NCBI GenBank assembly: GCA_905178155.1
Contig: CAJINV010000001.1
Location: 12,759,136 to 12,823,135, forward strand
Direction of reading: 5' to 3'
Length of the DNA stretch: 64,000 nucleotides
DNA from: Amoebophrya sp. A120
Taxonomy: Eukaryota > Sar > Dinophyceae > Syndiniales > Amoebophryaceae
The position numbers were made by a program, and so were the translations under genes. A model generated the notes under the pieces. The model was not told the DNA's origin. It saw nothing but the letters and a program-made list of their open reading frames with translations, and ran no database searches. Shown in pieces: positions 1 through 12,019 of the stretch; the stretch's first letter is position 1; each line of letters starts with the position of its first letter.

Positions 1-565
1 AATTGTATTTCGGTTTACTCTTAACAGCTTTGAAAAGGAACAAGAAACGCCTGAGAGGTATCATTTTCTATGGATTTAGTGGCAACTGAATGCATTGGAA
101 TTTCAATGGATTTTGTTCTGCTACAAGTCGCAGTTGCAACTTTGATTTCCGAAAGCACCAGAGTTTAGTGCACCTTCTGTTCAGAGTTCTAGGTAATGGC
201 ACTTATTCAAATACCGCTTAGCTTCCTTTTGCAAAAAAAGACAGGCTGCAAAAAATCTTCACAAGATCGCGAAAGAGCGCAGACAATAGAAGATAGAACT
301 GCACCTGAAAAAGCATAATGGTCGTCATACAGATCGCTCTTACTTCGGCAAAACTTTTAGAGGCGACACGATAGTTGTAGATGGAACGCATCTTTCTATG
401 CAGGCGACCTCGCAAAAACTCCAACATCTGAGGCTGTCCTTCTCCTTTCTCGGTCCAAATTAGATCTGCTATCGTACATTATGATGATTGGCCCAAAAAA
501 AGTGAGCTTTTCTAGTTGTATCTTTTCCCTTCCACACACTGTGGTTCTTTTCGCCTGTCCTTTGC
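1..565. other. No supportable gene
   Basis: Only short frames without recognisable features. It lies downstream of the stop of the minus-strand oxygenase gene and probably holds its 3' flank. Confidence 0.4.
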
Positions 566-3405
566 TCACGCAAATCCCGCCCGCCTTCGGAGGCCGTTGA
601 GTCGCTGCTCTTGCGCTTCTGCTTCCGCCAACGCCGTTTCGAGTTCGCGGTACTGTTGTTTCAACGTGGTTTTCCGGAGGGACGTTTGCGACAGGGAATC
701 GTCACCGACTTCCGCCGCAAGGCGCTCGCTTAGAATTCGGACTCGATTGTTCAGCGCCGCAAGGGTTGCTGTTGAAGTTGACACAAGCATTTGCATTTCT
801 TGCAATTTCAGACGGACGAGCACGACATCGACATGAAAAAGGAACTTATACATAGCATTTTTCTTTTTCATTCTCGAACTGTAAACCATATTAACCACAA
901 CTCGAACTGCATTACACCATCTAGTCTTTTTCTTGCAATTACCGATCTCCTCCTCCGCGGTCGTGGGCATCCGTAGCGCCGAGCTTTCCTCTACTTCTGG
1001 AAGGAGGACCTCCACTTCTCCCCGAGTTTGCTCTACCCGATTCACCGTCGAAGCAAACTCGCTGTAGTCTGCTTCCTCAGAACCTGCAGGAATAAATCCA
1101 GTAGTGCTGGACATTGAGGCAGACGCCCGCTCATTTTCGACATCTCGGTCGACCTCCCCTGCATTCACAACGTCCAGATCCTCCAGAATCTCATCCGCAT
1201 CGGAGTCCTCCCCCGTGCCTGCGCTCTGCTTACTGGTTGTCGCAGATTCCTTGGACAACTGCTCTTGCCGGCGGCGAACCAAGCGGCGCGACCGCACAGT
1301 GCTACCGCGGCCTCCTTGGTCGGGGTCGATCTTGACCCAATAGCCAATACAAACCAGCGCTAACCCGATCAAGAGCAGTGCCTGCACGGCATAGGCCGCA
1401 AAGAGCGTGATCTGTTTTATTGTTTTATTGCGAGAATAAGAAGTCAAGTGGATCGAAGTGCGAACAAACTATACGTATAGTTTTTGTACCAGCCGACAAC
1501 CACAAAGTGATCAACAATGAAAGCGCAATTTTAGCGGCCGGCCCCAGTCCGACTACAACTACATATTTATGCGTAAATTATCCTGACGACCCCAGACGGC
1601 CGCGAAAAAACCAACCATACCAGAGTCCAGTGTTCCTCCTGCAGCACTTCCAAAAAGGACTTTTGTTCGGGCGGTGCGCCCATGTAGAGCGGGGGTGGTA
1701 GGTCGTGGCCGTGCGCGTTCCCTTTCCCGTGCGAACTGACCCCGATTGCGATGTGCGCGGAGGGCACGCCGGGCAGCGTTTGCGTGTGGTGCCACGTGTT
1801 TTTGGGCACGAAGAGGCCGTCTCCCGGGCCGAGGATCAGAGTTTCGTTGGTGTCGAGGAACCGCCACTTTTTGTAGCCAAACACCTGCACTACGAACTCG
1901 TCCATGTCGTCCGCGTGAGGGTCCAATGTTGTCTTTCCTCCTCCACCTACGGGATCACGAGATGGACCTGCTTTATTACCTGCTGTTGTCATCATGGCAC
2001 TCAAGTCAGCCTTGGACTCGATTTCGAGGTACGGTGGCGGCGCGGGACTGTAGTACAAGTTGATGCCAACATCGCGTTTCGGGAACAGGTTCGAGAAATC
2101 CGTGTGTAATGCACGCATCCGGCCACCAAATCGTTCGAGGCGCTGAACGCGCACGGAGCGCTGGTGTTCCTGCGAGAACGTCACCAGTTCGCGTAGTGAA
2201 GAAGAAGATTTAAGTTTCGTCGGACCTCCGTCACCAATGGACCTGGGGGCGTGGGGAAGCAGCATGTTGTCGCCGGCTGCTCCGGGGGCTCCTGCCGCGA
2301 CGGTTCCTTGTCTGTAAAAGGAAGGGTCCTGGTGGTTGTTTTCCTGGAAGTGCAGTCGCTGCTCCCTGTCGAACTCCTCGAGTTCGTGCTGTAGCGCCAT
2401 GCTGTAGCGACTAGACTTCCTTGGCTTGTTGCTGTTTGTCGGCGTTGCAGCTTTAGTACTTCCTCCTGAAACACCACCAGAGTTTGTTCCTTGCGTCGAT
2501 ATGCTCCCGCGATCGATTTCCTCTACAGGTCGGGGAAATTGGTGTGGTTGTACAACTTTTCCGCTGATGCCGCTCTTTGCGCCTTGTGGTGTGTGCGGCA
2601 GGGAAGCTTGGTACAGAATTTTCGAAAAACTTTCTTCCTGCGCCTGCCAGGGAATGTGCAGTAGGTGTCGCAAATTTCGAAAGGAAAACACCGTTTCGAA
2701 ACTGTGCTGCAGCGCCGCGAACCCGGTGCGCCGCAGTTTCGTGGTCGTTAATCTGCTTTTACTGTTGTGGATCAGAGGTTTTGTTGCACTTGCGCTCTTC
2801 GCTTTTGTTTCGTTTCTGGTTCTCGCTGCAGAGCTAGAACTCGAGACATTTTTGGCAGCTTCCAAATTGCTTTGCTGGTTGTCCTCTCCTCCGGGCAATT
2901 TCTGTTGTTCAGCAATATGTGCAGCTACTGCTTTCGGTGCCGAAAACTTCTTGCCCTCAGCTTCCACTTTGGCCGCAGGTGTTTCGAACGGCGGAATGAA
3001 GTCAACGCCCATTTTCCACCAGATGTTGCCGTCCATTCGCAGAGCGGATTCCAAAACACCCGCGTCGCTGTTTTGTCGCATCGTCTCTGCAAGAGAGCGA
3101 TGCAGCGCGGCCGCGCAGTCAGCAGAGCGTGGCGCATTCTGATGCTGTACTAGCGTTGATGGTGATCCGTCAGCAACTGGATGTGGAAGAAGTTCCTGTT
3201 CCTCAACTACAGCTGTATCGGTAAGGCATTTTTGGTCGGTATTCACAAGTGCGTGGTGCCGACGCTGGAACAGCACGGACGTAGTGTTGCGCTGTTGGAA
3301 CCATTCGAGGCTTCGCGGTTTGAAAAAGTCCTCGGCCCCGTCCAGGCGAGTTCCGCTCTGGGAACGGGCATCGTCGACAGTAATGACCATTTTTGAAAGT
3401 GGCAA
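566..3405 (-). CDS. JmjC/cupin-type oxygenase with C-terminal membrane segment and coiled coil (3 exons)
   Basis: Exons read as 3405-1621, 1411-943 and 798-566. The first has two close starts, MPLSKM; the second Met at 3390 is possible. Near 1.87-1.92 kb it encodes PHADDMDEFVVQVFGYKKWRF-like sequence, and near 1.8 kb GDGLFVPKNTWHH. These fit the HxD...H iron-binding triad and beta-strands of cupin_4/JmjC proteins of the ribosomal oxygenase (NO66/MINA53) type, which are 2-oxoglutarate-dependent hydroxylases. The N-terminal FFKPRSLEWFQQR also fits that family. The 1412-1620 intron (CTG|GTATGG to AAACAG|ATC) is in phase and attaches a strong membrane helix (AVQALLLIGLALVCIGYWV), an acidic linker and a C-terminal coiled coil. 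A second intron, 799-942 (G|GTAATT to GCAAG|AA), removes a basic in-frame stretch. Family call is fairly firm; the membrane fusion depends on the inferred splice. Confidence 0.7.
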
Positions 3406-3481
3406 AACAGAGCGCTAGTTGCAGAGTGGAATCTTACCAAAACCTCACACAAAAATTCATGTTTGGTCAAAAGTATAGCAA

Positions 3482-3852
3482 TCACGTGCAGAAGCTGATT
3501 ATTTTCATATTAACGTCCTTCCAAGTCCTGATATCTACAACCAGCATCGACAAAACGGAACATACGGGGAACGATTTGGAAGAGCTGTGACAGGCTGCAA
3601 ATGCCCTCGCTCTGTTCCCTCCTTTTTTTCCGAGCACAACAGCTGCGTCCTTCCCGAGACTCTCCACATCGCTCTTGAACCAAAGCAGCGGTGTCCTCGA
3701 CAATGGCGACATCCGAAGTCAAACACTTCACTCAAAGAGAAAGATAGACTTTAGCACGTCCTGCGAACCACTTCTGCGAGAGCGACCATCTGGGCTTCAT
3801 CACGCGTCCACCCACTGACATTTTTCTTGTAGAAGCTTTCGTTGTTCGACAT
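3482..3852 (-). CDS. Small protein of unknown function (possible 2 exons)
   Basis: An ATG at 3852 opens MSNNESFYKKNVSGWTRDEA, which runs about 30 codons before a stop. A short intron of about 47 nt beginning GTGGTTCG and ending TTGAGTGAAG would join it to a frame reading CLTSDVAIVEDTAALVQERC, giving a small acidic helical protein. More than one frame is open below 3735, so the 3' half is uncertain. I do not recognise a family. It is divergent in style from its neighbours only in being short. Confidence 0.35.
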
Positions 3853-4208
3853 TGACGAATTAGTTCACGATGGGGCCATCCAAGGAAATTTGCGACTTAC
3901 AGGCTGCGATTCAACATTGGATTTTGAGTTCATCGATGGGACATTGTTATCTCATTGATTTACGAATCCGGTTCATTTTGCTCAGGTCAGAGCACGAAGT
4001 GAAGGATACAAAGTGAAAATGAGACATCATCATCATAGTCATAGCAAATTGATGGTCATTAATAAGTAGTCGTGAGCTAGAGTAAGCTTTGACTACCTTT
4101 CTTTTGTCTGTAGGTACGTGTTGTTTGTGGTTTCTTGAATTCTCGGACTGGTAGGTAGGGTATTGCAAAACACTTCCGCGTCTTCATCTCCTTGGCTCGC
4201 TTCTCTTC
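3853..4208. other. Intergenic gap, no gene seen
   Basis: AT-rich spacer between two minus-strand genes, containing a short CAT microsatellite near 4026. It probably holds the 3' flank of the PG-repeat gene. Confidence 0.4.
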
Positions 4209-7085
4209 CTACACCTCGCGACTGAAGAGGATGTTGAACGACTTGCCTCCCCAGTCCACGTCGCGGCGGTAGGCACCGGGGCCGGGCCCCTGGCTTTTTC
4301 CCAGATTGGAAAACCGGTCTTGGCTGCAGGAGAAGGGGCACTTCAGCTCGTTCGGCGGGCGGTTATCCAGTGTGTAGGATCCCGGACCAGGCTTCTGGTC
4401 GCCCTTCAGCTGTTTGAAGCGATCCATGCTACCCAGAAAGCCCTCGCCGCGTGGCGGTACCCGAGCGACCCGCCCTATCTGACCGGGGAGCCGCGGGCTG
4501 TAGGCACCTGGGAGAATCCATTTTCATGTGTTCGGATGCGTCAGCTTAATCTTTATGTTCCAGCGTTGAAAACAACTACTAAACTACAAGCACAAAATTC
4601 ACTGCACAACCTGCGTGGTTGTAGCAGACACTTCTGCGGTGCCTTTTCGATGTAAATCGGTACACGTACACTGCCTCGAAAAACCTTAAAGAACAAATGT
4701 ACCTGGACTCGGCCGTGGTTCGTTGGAGCCGCCGAATTTTTCGCTTTTTCGAAGTGGCTTCTGGAAGGCGGCGGACGTCCTGCCTCCTCTCTTGAAGGAG
4801 GATGGCAGGTCGTACGCACCAGGACCCGGCTTTTGGTCGCTGTGGAGAAGTTAGTAGGTAGCGATTTTTGCGAGTCAGAGCCACTTTTTTACCTGGAAGC
4901 TACACTATGAACAATCATCGATCATCTTCTGCTCCTCCTCGACGTCTTGTATCTCATCTGCAAAGAATGGAAGTGATCTCCACCGCCCTATCTGGTAGAA
5001 CTGGTGTTCCATTAGCGAAATTTCTGGTTTATTCTTGTTTGATGCAGAAGCAGAAGCTCATAACTATGTATACCGCGAGTCCCCCGCGGGCTCCTCCGGC
5101 GGGAGTTCTCCGCGCGCCATCTGCTCCGCGCTGGGTTTTGGTTTTCCCTCCCCATAGCGAAATCTCCTAGAGGTGGCGCCGAACGCGAAGCTGCCCTGGT
5201 TGCTGAGGAGACTAAAGCTGCGACTCACGGTGGACATAGCATCGGGATTTTGCCACCCAAAAAACCCGTCCGTATTGGCTGCGTTGTAGGTGCCGGGGCC
5301 CGGTTTTCGCTCGAAACGCGACGTGTGCGACTTCCACCGCTCGCCGTCGCGGGCGAAGCAGGACGCAGATCCTGTTGATAGAGCATGTTGATAAATTGAT
5401 ATATTCTATTGCGTGGTCCTATTTTCTCTGACAAGTACTATAGCCAAAGCACGGCACTGTAAGTTTTCGACCAGCTGCGGAGCAATGACAAATTGCAATT
5501 GAACATGAACCTCAGGTAATTCCAAGTAAAGTACTTGTCGCTTCCTCGGAAATTGAGCCCGGAAAGCTGGAGTACGCGCCTGGGCCCGGTTTGGTTTCTT
5601 TTGCCGCTGGCTTGAAGCGGCGGGAAGTGCTGCCAAAAAACTGGTAGTCGCCTCGTTGGAAGGAGCTGGAACTGGAGGAGGACGAAGAGGCGACCGAATA
5701 CGCCCCAGGACCGGGCTCTTCCTCGTCCCCGGAGCGGAAACCTGGATGGAAAGGATTTTTTTTCTGGTTTTTCCGAAGCTGATGAACGAACCAGGCAGGA
5801 AACAAATGCTAATGCTACTGTTAGGACATATTCCAGGGATTACTACTTCGACAACTTTATTTGCTTAAACAATACCTCTTTGCGTCCCGGACTTGAAGGC
5901 CGCGCCCGGGGTCGTGTGGCGCTGCTTCAAATTGGTTGTCGCTTGATAGTGGCCGGGCCCTGGTACGTCTTGCAAATTTGACAAAGCCTTTCGGACGCCG
6001 CCCCCGAACTTTCCTCCCCGGATGCTGTTGAAAATATTGGGCAACTAGAAGTACTCACACAGGAACTACAAAGATCCAATGAAAAGACAGACATTGATGG
6101 GATAAACATAAACTTTCAGAACCAACAGAGACCAAATACTTTTTCGGGCCGGTTTTCGTGACGCCGTCAGACAGCGTGTAGTGGTTTGAGCCTATTCGGT
6201 CAGATCCGATGCCTGAAACTACCTGCTGCGGTGGCTCCTGCTTCACCAGTACGCCTCCTGCTGTCTCTCCGTACCCGTACCTGAGCGGCATTTTGATTTT
6301 GCTTTTTCGACGACATGTAGCCAGATACGACGAGACAACACGAATTTTGTCTTTCTTTGACCCTTTCTTTGTGCGAAGATGACTCACAAGCATAGGGAAG
6401 ATGACTCACAAGCATAGGGATAGGGGGACAAGCAACATACGATAAAGTACTCTGCCAAAAAAAAAATACGCTTGTGATGGCTTCGGTATAGAGGGCTTCG
6501 AGTAGCGCGCTTTTCGTATGAAGTCGGATCGCGGATCCTCCGGAGCCCGGCCCATTGTCCGATGGCCGTACTCCACATCTGGCTCAACGGGTGCCGCCAC
6601 GTTGTATCCCGCGGGCCCGGGTCCCGGCGGTCGTGGTCTCGTCCCGAGTCGTGCGCCCTAAGAATTAGTAGTTTTGATGAAACGGTCTAGGTATACGAAA
6701 TCTTGATCTTCTTACTTCTGTATCTCTTCGTTATAGAGAAATGGCGCCGTCGTACTGACAAAAACGGAGCGAAGTCGCAGGGAATTTTTCGCTTTTATGC
6801 GTATAATGCCAACAACAACAAAAACAGCAGTACGCTGACGCCAAAGGGGACTCCGAGGCCAGGAAATTGTTTTTGTTTCGGCGGCAGTTGCGGTGTATAG
6901 GTACCGGCGTCGGGACCCGCTGATATGCTGCGGTCGGGTATGCGGGCACTGGTGCTGGTAAACGGGGCGCAAGACGGATTGTGCTCGTAGACCTTGTGGC
7001 CCATGTAGCTACCGGGCCCGACACCCTCATCGCACCCGGTGACTGCGCTGTAAGACTTACGTTCCGCAAGGCTCGTGATCGCCAT
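4209..7085 (-). CDS. Sperm-tail PG-rich repeat (SHIPPO/ODF3-like) protein, 8 exons
   Basis: Exons read as 7085-6840, 6657-6470, 6280-6133, 6044-5876, 5741-5535, 5371-5074, 4839-4703 and 4507-4209. Every junction is GT-AG and every phase agrees, giving 563 residues. The protein carries about eleven short PG motifs: GVGPGSYMG, AGPDAGTYT, GPGPAGYNV, KTGPKKY, DVPGPGHYQ, EEPGPGAYS, TKPGPGAYS, KPGPGTYN, QKPGPGAYD, KPGPGSYT and GPGPGAYR, plus one rebuilt across the last junction (SPGAYS). STPGR repeat proteins are microtubule inner or associated proteins of flagellar axonemes, so this suggests a flagellated stage. Most exons hold one or two motifs, and several introns fall beside or inside a motif, as expected if repeats spread by exon duplication. 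The start ATG is the first in the exon; an additional upstream exon is possible. Confidence 0.87.
6376..6421. repeat. Tandem duplication of about 23 bp inside an intron
   Basis: The string GATGACTCACAAGCATAGGG occurs twice in direct succession. It lies in the intron between exons 2 and 3 of the PG-repeat gene (6281-6469), so it has no coding effect. Confidence 0.9.
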
Positions 7086-8593
7086 CCTGCTGATTGGCGT
7101 GCCGTTGAGACCGCGAAAGAAGCTTGGCTTATCTTCTGTCTATCTCAGATGAAACTGCTGTATTTGGTTCTTCGGCCTTCTCAAGCTCGTCACTTCTGTT
7201 GGACCCGAACTACAGCTTATCTTTTACGAATCAGCGGGGTGCGATGTGCTGCACAACAAAAGCTGACAAGTGACCGCGAAGTTGATTCTAGTATATGTCG
7301 CGTCTGGGTCTGTGTTGTTTTCCTGGACGACGTCGCCGATTCACCGATTTTGAAAGCGACAAGGAGGTGCTATCCGCTTTCGTGCACGACGTGGGACAAG
7401 CTTTTGCTTGTCTCTATCTCGCAGGTGTCTCCCCTGGTGATCCGTTTTCTGCACCGGTGCGCTTTCGCCGAGGCTCCCACTTATTGCGGCGAAGGATGCC
7501 GAGGCTCCCACCTAGTACTGCTATCGGGCACGGACGCTCATCGGAGCAATCATCTACTTCGTTCAATTTTTCGACGTATAAACGGGCACGCGTCGAAGAT
7601 GCGAGGTGTCGCTTTTTCCTCCTTGTTCCTCTGAACGTGCCTTGGAACGGGAAGCTACAACAACTTCGCGGCAAGGTTTTGGAAGTCGTCGCTATTTTTT
7701 TGCCAGTCGGACCTATACCCAATTCTCCCAGGAAAGGGACACTGCGGAGTTGCTTGTCTAAGAGAACTGAACTTGTCGTCTTACAGAAAATGACTTTTCG
7801 ATTTGGAGTTCAGCAGAAAGTCACAATAATTTATCAAGACGATCATACGCAAACGAACGACGGTAGTAGAGTACTACACGACCGGAAAAGATGATCTCCT
7901 TGCGGTCCCTCTCATCGTCGAATGAAACGATTTCTAAACCAACGATCTCGCGTGATGAGAATCGAAAACGAATATGATTTCTGATGCATTCTGCGACCTG
8001 TGCTTGTGCGGCTGTGGCTGTGCTGTTGTTCACTGCGCAGACGCAGATTGCCGGCGCCAGATACGCCTAGAGGCGACGACGGTGGCATATATATTTATTT
8101 TTATCATTGCTCTCAGGCTGATGTCAAGTGCAGAAGTGACGACGACGCTCCTCGACATTGCATCTTCTGAAGCGACCCATGAGCACGAGCACAAACTCTC
8201 ACGACTCAACCAAATGCACGAGGAAAAATGACCACCTGAATGTGGCCACATGCGCGTGAAGATATTTCTTTCGTAGGAAATCTCGCACTAGATTCAGCCG
8301 CATTTCCTTTTTGTTCTTCTGTCGCTACATCGTGGTTTCGAAGTTGTAGGTTACTTTGAATGAGAACATGTGAGCCGTGCTATCTGTCTTCACAATTTTT
8401 GTCATGTTCGTGTTCTTCGGGAAAACGAAAAGTGTTGACTCAAATACACTACAAGATTCTGATTCTCTATCAGTGTGAATGTCTCCACAAATAATAAGAA
8501 CTGGTTTGTTTTTCACATAGTGCGTTCTATTTCTATGTATTACTTCTTCATCTTCTTCTTGACCTACCAGATTAATCGCTGCACAAACCGCCT
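7086..8593. other. Region with possible small minus-strand coding segments
   Basis: A minus-strand frame starting with ATG at 8033 reads MNNSTATAAQAQVAECIRNH and then about 50 plausible residues to 7821; another minus-strand frame around 7700-7560 looks weakly coding (KNSDDFQNLAAKLLQLPVP). They could be upstream exons of the PG-repeat gene or a separate short gene, but no convincing splice pair links them. Plus-strand frames across 6981-7894 are long but have basic, low-quality composition and look like antisense openings. From 8240 to 8590 I see nothing. Confidence 0.25.
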
Positions 8594-11203
8594 CTACAAG
8601 TCGGTTGAAAACTTCATGCGTGCAATGATGCTATCCTCATCGTCGGCTTCGCTTTCGTTGTTCTTCGTCAGCTGGTTGGTGCTTGTGGTAGGGGCCCCAC
8701 TTATTGCGTCCTCGAAGGCCGCACTGAGTTTGATACCCTGCGCTTGGCGAACCCTGCGCCGACTCAAATCGCACCCACTGGTCCACTCAAAGCCAAGTGC
8801 CTCTGCCACTGCCAGGACTGTGCCGGAGCCGCAAAACGGGTCCACAACCCCATCGAAAGTGAAATTGTCTTTCACCCAAGAGAGCACTTGTTTCGTACAC
8901 TCCACACCCATGCACCGCGTGCGGTGCTTCAGCTGCGCGTCGGCCTTGCCTCCCTTGTGCAAAAACGCCGGCAGTACGTCGTGCGACCACGCCATTTGCT
9001 GTTCGTACACCTCGTTTGCGTTCTGGGCTTCTTTGGTTTTCTTGTTGCCTTTTTTATTGTTTTTCGTCTCCTCTTCACCACAACGAGCAGGTTTTGTCGT
9101 TGCATCCGCACTGCAAAGCGCACCAGTTCCAGAAGTAGATGTTGTGGAAACGTTTTTTCCGCTTCGATCAAAGAACTCAGCGATCAACAGGTCACTAGAT
9201 GCGGCACGTTTTAAGTCAAAGCAACTGCCCGATCCTCTTGTCCCAGTTCCAGAAGTGAAGGTGTCGTCGGGGCTATCTTCACTTTGAACAGCCGGAACTC
9301 GCCGGAACAGCATCTTTTTCACGTAGCCAGCTGGGTTCGACTTGTTCCCTAGTTTCGGAGAAGCGGTTGAAAATGCACAACTACTCGCCCCAATCGAAGA
9401 GTTCCCGGACCTCGGCTCCAGGACAACAGAGCCTGCAGCATTGCCCTCAACATCTTCGGACGAGGGAGAAGCGTAGCTTCTTGGGACAGCAGGAGCAGCT
9501 TCATCAAGAGTGTGTGCAGCTCCGTCTGCCGAACAGGATGATGAATCGTCGTGCCGCTCCGGTGTACTGTTTGGCGACGCAGTTGCAGCCACGGGAGAGG
9601 GCTGCAGGATGCTGTCACACGTTGAGTCCAAATCCTCCGCCGAGGTGAGTACCTCCTTCGGTGCAAGAATCTTTTTCGTAGGTGTGGTGCACGCGACAGC
9701 GATGGACTCTGCAGCATCGGTGGAGGATGAGGCGCCTTCAACATGATCTGAAGCCTCTTTTTTTTCATCCGTCATGCCTTTGTCTTCTAGTACTTCTTTT
9801 TTAACGTGATTGTTCATCTCTGTCTCCTTTTTATCGTTGTGATTTCCGGAAGCTGTCGTCGATGCCACACATGACGAGCTGTTTTGTTCCTCCTCTATTT
9901 TTGTCACTGGAGTGGGGCAGGATGCAGCTGCTTCCTTGCTGCATATTTCAGCCGTCTTCATCCCCTTTACAAAAACTTCATCCTCTCGACTATCGAGGCA
10001 GAAATCGCTTGCGGAGCAGCTGCTACTCGCCGAGCTTTTCGCATCGGAGTTGCGATCCGGATGGTGAAACAGTGTGACTTCGAGCAAGCAGTCGGCCGCG
10101 GCTGGAGAGGGCCTTTTTACGCTGTCCCGACTGCTTGGCTCCGCCAGCACGCGGCAGACCGCCGTTGGAGCCACGGGTTTCCCGTCAAATTGCCCGTGCG
10201 AGGCGAGCACCGACGAGCGAATGTGGATTTCCTGCTTCCGAGAGACGGTCGTGACCACCTTCAACACGTCCTTCCGGCGGATCTTGGCCCGGACGGAGTG
10301 CTGCAGCTTGCCGAGACCACAACCCAGTTTCTCCCAGGTGCCGCACAGCTCGTTCTTGAGCGACGGGCGCGGATTGCCCTTGCGCACGCACAGCAGGTGC
10401 GTGAACCCGGGCTTCTTCCCGTTACTATTGGGGACGTCGAACGCGTCCGCCGCAATCTTGTGCCACGCGAGCTTCAGGTGCAGCAGGTTCGCCTCCAGCC
10501 GCGTGTTGCCGACGGCCCGGTTCGCCTGGATTCGCTGCTCGTCGATGGCGACAAAGTCTTCCTCCAGCTCCCGCACTGCGTCCGTGACCAAACTCGCCTT
10601 GCTGACCTGCGTCTGAAAATCCGGCTTCACGTCCGTTTGGTAGAACACTGCCAGGGAGTCGGTGGGCAGAGCGCACAGGACCGCCTTCACCGCGTTTTTG
10701 AAGAAGAGCTTGTACACGAAAATCTTCAGCTCCTCGTCCTCCAACTGCAGGTCTTGGTCTTCCCCCACCATCTCGCAGATGTCCGGCAGGCTGGTAAAAA
10801 CGCACCAGCTGCCGCTCGGAAACGTTTGGGATACCCAGCTGTCCCGCGGCGTTAGTCCGGTCTGGCGCGAGGACCAGTCTGCGCTGGCAATGTGGTTGAG
10901 TTCCCGCCGGAACCCTTCCTTTACCATACTAGCCAGCCGCAGCTGCACTCGAACGCGTCTGACGGGGACACTACGGCTGGACGAAGCAGCTGCAGCGCAT
11001 GGCTGGTCGTTCTTCGTCTTGTTCCCACTGCTGCTGGTGGTGGTTGTCGTGGGCACATGCCATAAACTTTTTGCCTTTTCGGCAATCTTGGCCCACCGCC
11101 CGGCGAAAGACCCGATACCAAGCAATTCCAATGCGTCACCATGCTGCACAGTCCGGTACGGCCGCAGAGGGTCCTCCCCGGTGACGGAGGGCGATGAGGA
11201 CAT
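8594..11203 (-). CDS. SAM-dependent methyltransferase with DPFCGSGT motif and long low-complexity insert
   Basis: One uninterrupted frame of 869 codons. The N-terminal half contains LAVFYQTDVKPDFQTQVSK and, further on, LKLAWHKIAADAF...GFTHLLCVRKG. The C-terminal 130 residues contain HRTRCMGVECTKQVL followed by VVDPFCGSGTVLAVAEALGF and GCDLSRRRVRQAQ. This order resembles a group of bacterial and plant SAM-dependent methyltransferases with motif I DPFCGxGT, whose substrate (DNA, RNA or other) I cannot assign. Between the two conserved parts lie roughly 350 residues rich in Ser, Ala and acidic residues, absent from compact relatives and probably a disordered insert. No intron is needed. The start is the first ATG, followed by MSSSPSVTGEDPLRPYR. 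Confidence 0.7.
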   Translation of the reverse strand: MSSSPSVTGEDPLRPYRTVQHGDALELLGIGSFAGRWAKIAEKAKSLWHVPTTTTTSSSGNKTKNDQPCAAAASSSRSVPVRRVRVQLRLASMVKEGFRRELNHIASADWSSRQTGLTPRDSWVSQTFPSGSWCVFTSLPDICEMVGEDQDLQLEDEELKIFVYKLFFKNAVKAVLCALPTDSLAVFYQTDVKPDFQTQVSKASLVTDAVRELEEDFVAIDEQRIQANRAVGNTRLEANLLHLKLAWHKIAADAFDVPNSNGKKPGFTHLLCVRKGNPRPSLKNELCGTWEKLGCGLGKLQHSVRAKIRRKDVLKVVTTVSRKQEIHIRSSVLASHGQFDGKPVAPTAVCRVLAEPSSRDSVKRPSPAAADCLLEVTLFHHPDRNSDAKSSASSSCSASDFCLDSREDEVFVKGMKTAEICSKEAAASCPTPVTKIEEEQNSSSCVASTTASGNHNDKKETEMNNHVKKEVLEDKGMTDEKKEASDHVEGASSSTDAAESIAVACTTPTKKILAPKEVLTSAEDLDSTCDSILQPSPVAATASPNSTPERHDDSSSCSADGAAHTLDEAAPAVPRSYASPSSEDVEGNAAGSVVLEPRSGNSSIGASSCAFSTASPKLGNKSNPAGYVKKMLFRRVPAVQSEDSPDDTFTSGTGTRGSGSCFDLKRAASSDLLIAEFFDRSGKNVSTTSTSGTGALCSADATTKPARCGEEETKNNKKGNKKTKEAQNANEVYEQQMAWSHDVLPAFLHKGGKADAQLKHRTRCMGVECTKQVLSWVKDNFTFDGVVDPFCGSGTVLAVAEALGFEWTSGCDLSRRRVRQAQGIKLSAAFEDAISGAPTTSTNQLTKNNESEADDEDSIIARMKFSTDL

Positions 11204-12019
11204 TTGTCGTTCGAAAAAAATAGCGAAGTTGTAGCTGTAACTGTAAGGATTTTAGGTTCTAGCTGGCAGTACGTGTCGCAGTTCTTCCTCTCCTTGTGAC
11301 CTCAAGAGGCAGAAGAAGCGGAGGGCAGAAAAAAAGTTCAAACTCTTATGACTGATTTCAGACTCGGTCTTTCAATGTCGGTACTTGTACTCGAGTAGAA
11401 ACACAGCTCACAAAAAAAAAAACTTCGTCGATTTGGTGGAGCGCATCATACTCACTGTAAATTTCTAAGTCTTGATGACAGGTTGACTGTGGTCATTGTA
11501 TTCGTACGAAAAGAACATCGTCACTTCTTTACAAATGAAATCAGTCACTTCCTTCTCGCTGTGTGTCAATCATCTTGAGAAACATGCACTAAGAAAAGGC
11601 TGCTTAGAATGTCAACATGACGTGGCGCCGGAAGTTGAACATAATCATAAGGAAGCGGATGATCATGATCTTCATCTTTTTGAACTCGCTGCATCTATCT
11701 TGGATCGTTCGATCTTTCGACTAGTACCTTCATCTTTTTTCACTCATTGCCATGCGTACCTGCTGTTGATGTTGGCTTCTCCGTTTCAAAAAATGACGCG
11801 CGACTTCGAGCGCAAGTGTTGTTTCCAGAATCTGATTCTATATATGTGAAGTGATTCTTCTATCACTATCACTATCAAAAAAAGAAGAGACGAAACGAAG
11901 GGGGGGATCTTTCGGTTGAGCGGTTGAGAAGCTTCCTTCTTCTATTCCCATCACACATTTTATCTCAACATGTCTATCTGGCAGCGCGCTCTTCTCAACA
12001 TGACGTTCTGCATTTTCGT
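11204..12019. other. Intergenic region, nothing supportable
   Basis: AT-rich spacer between two minus-strand genes, expected to hold the promoter of the methyltransferase gene and the 3' end of the hydrolase-like gene. A plus-strand frame at 11496-11849 has no recognisable content. Confidence 0.4.

Noticed and set aside
3990-4040. CAT microsatellite
   Set aside because: Short, non-coding and unremarkable.
6981-7894. Long plus-strand frames
   Set aside because: They partly overlap exon 1 of the PG-repeat gene in antisense; basic, low-quality composition and no recognisable feature.
9884-10855. 323-codon plus-strand frame
   Set aside because: Antisense to the conserved methyltransferase N-terminal half, which has family motifs on the other strand.
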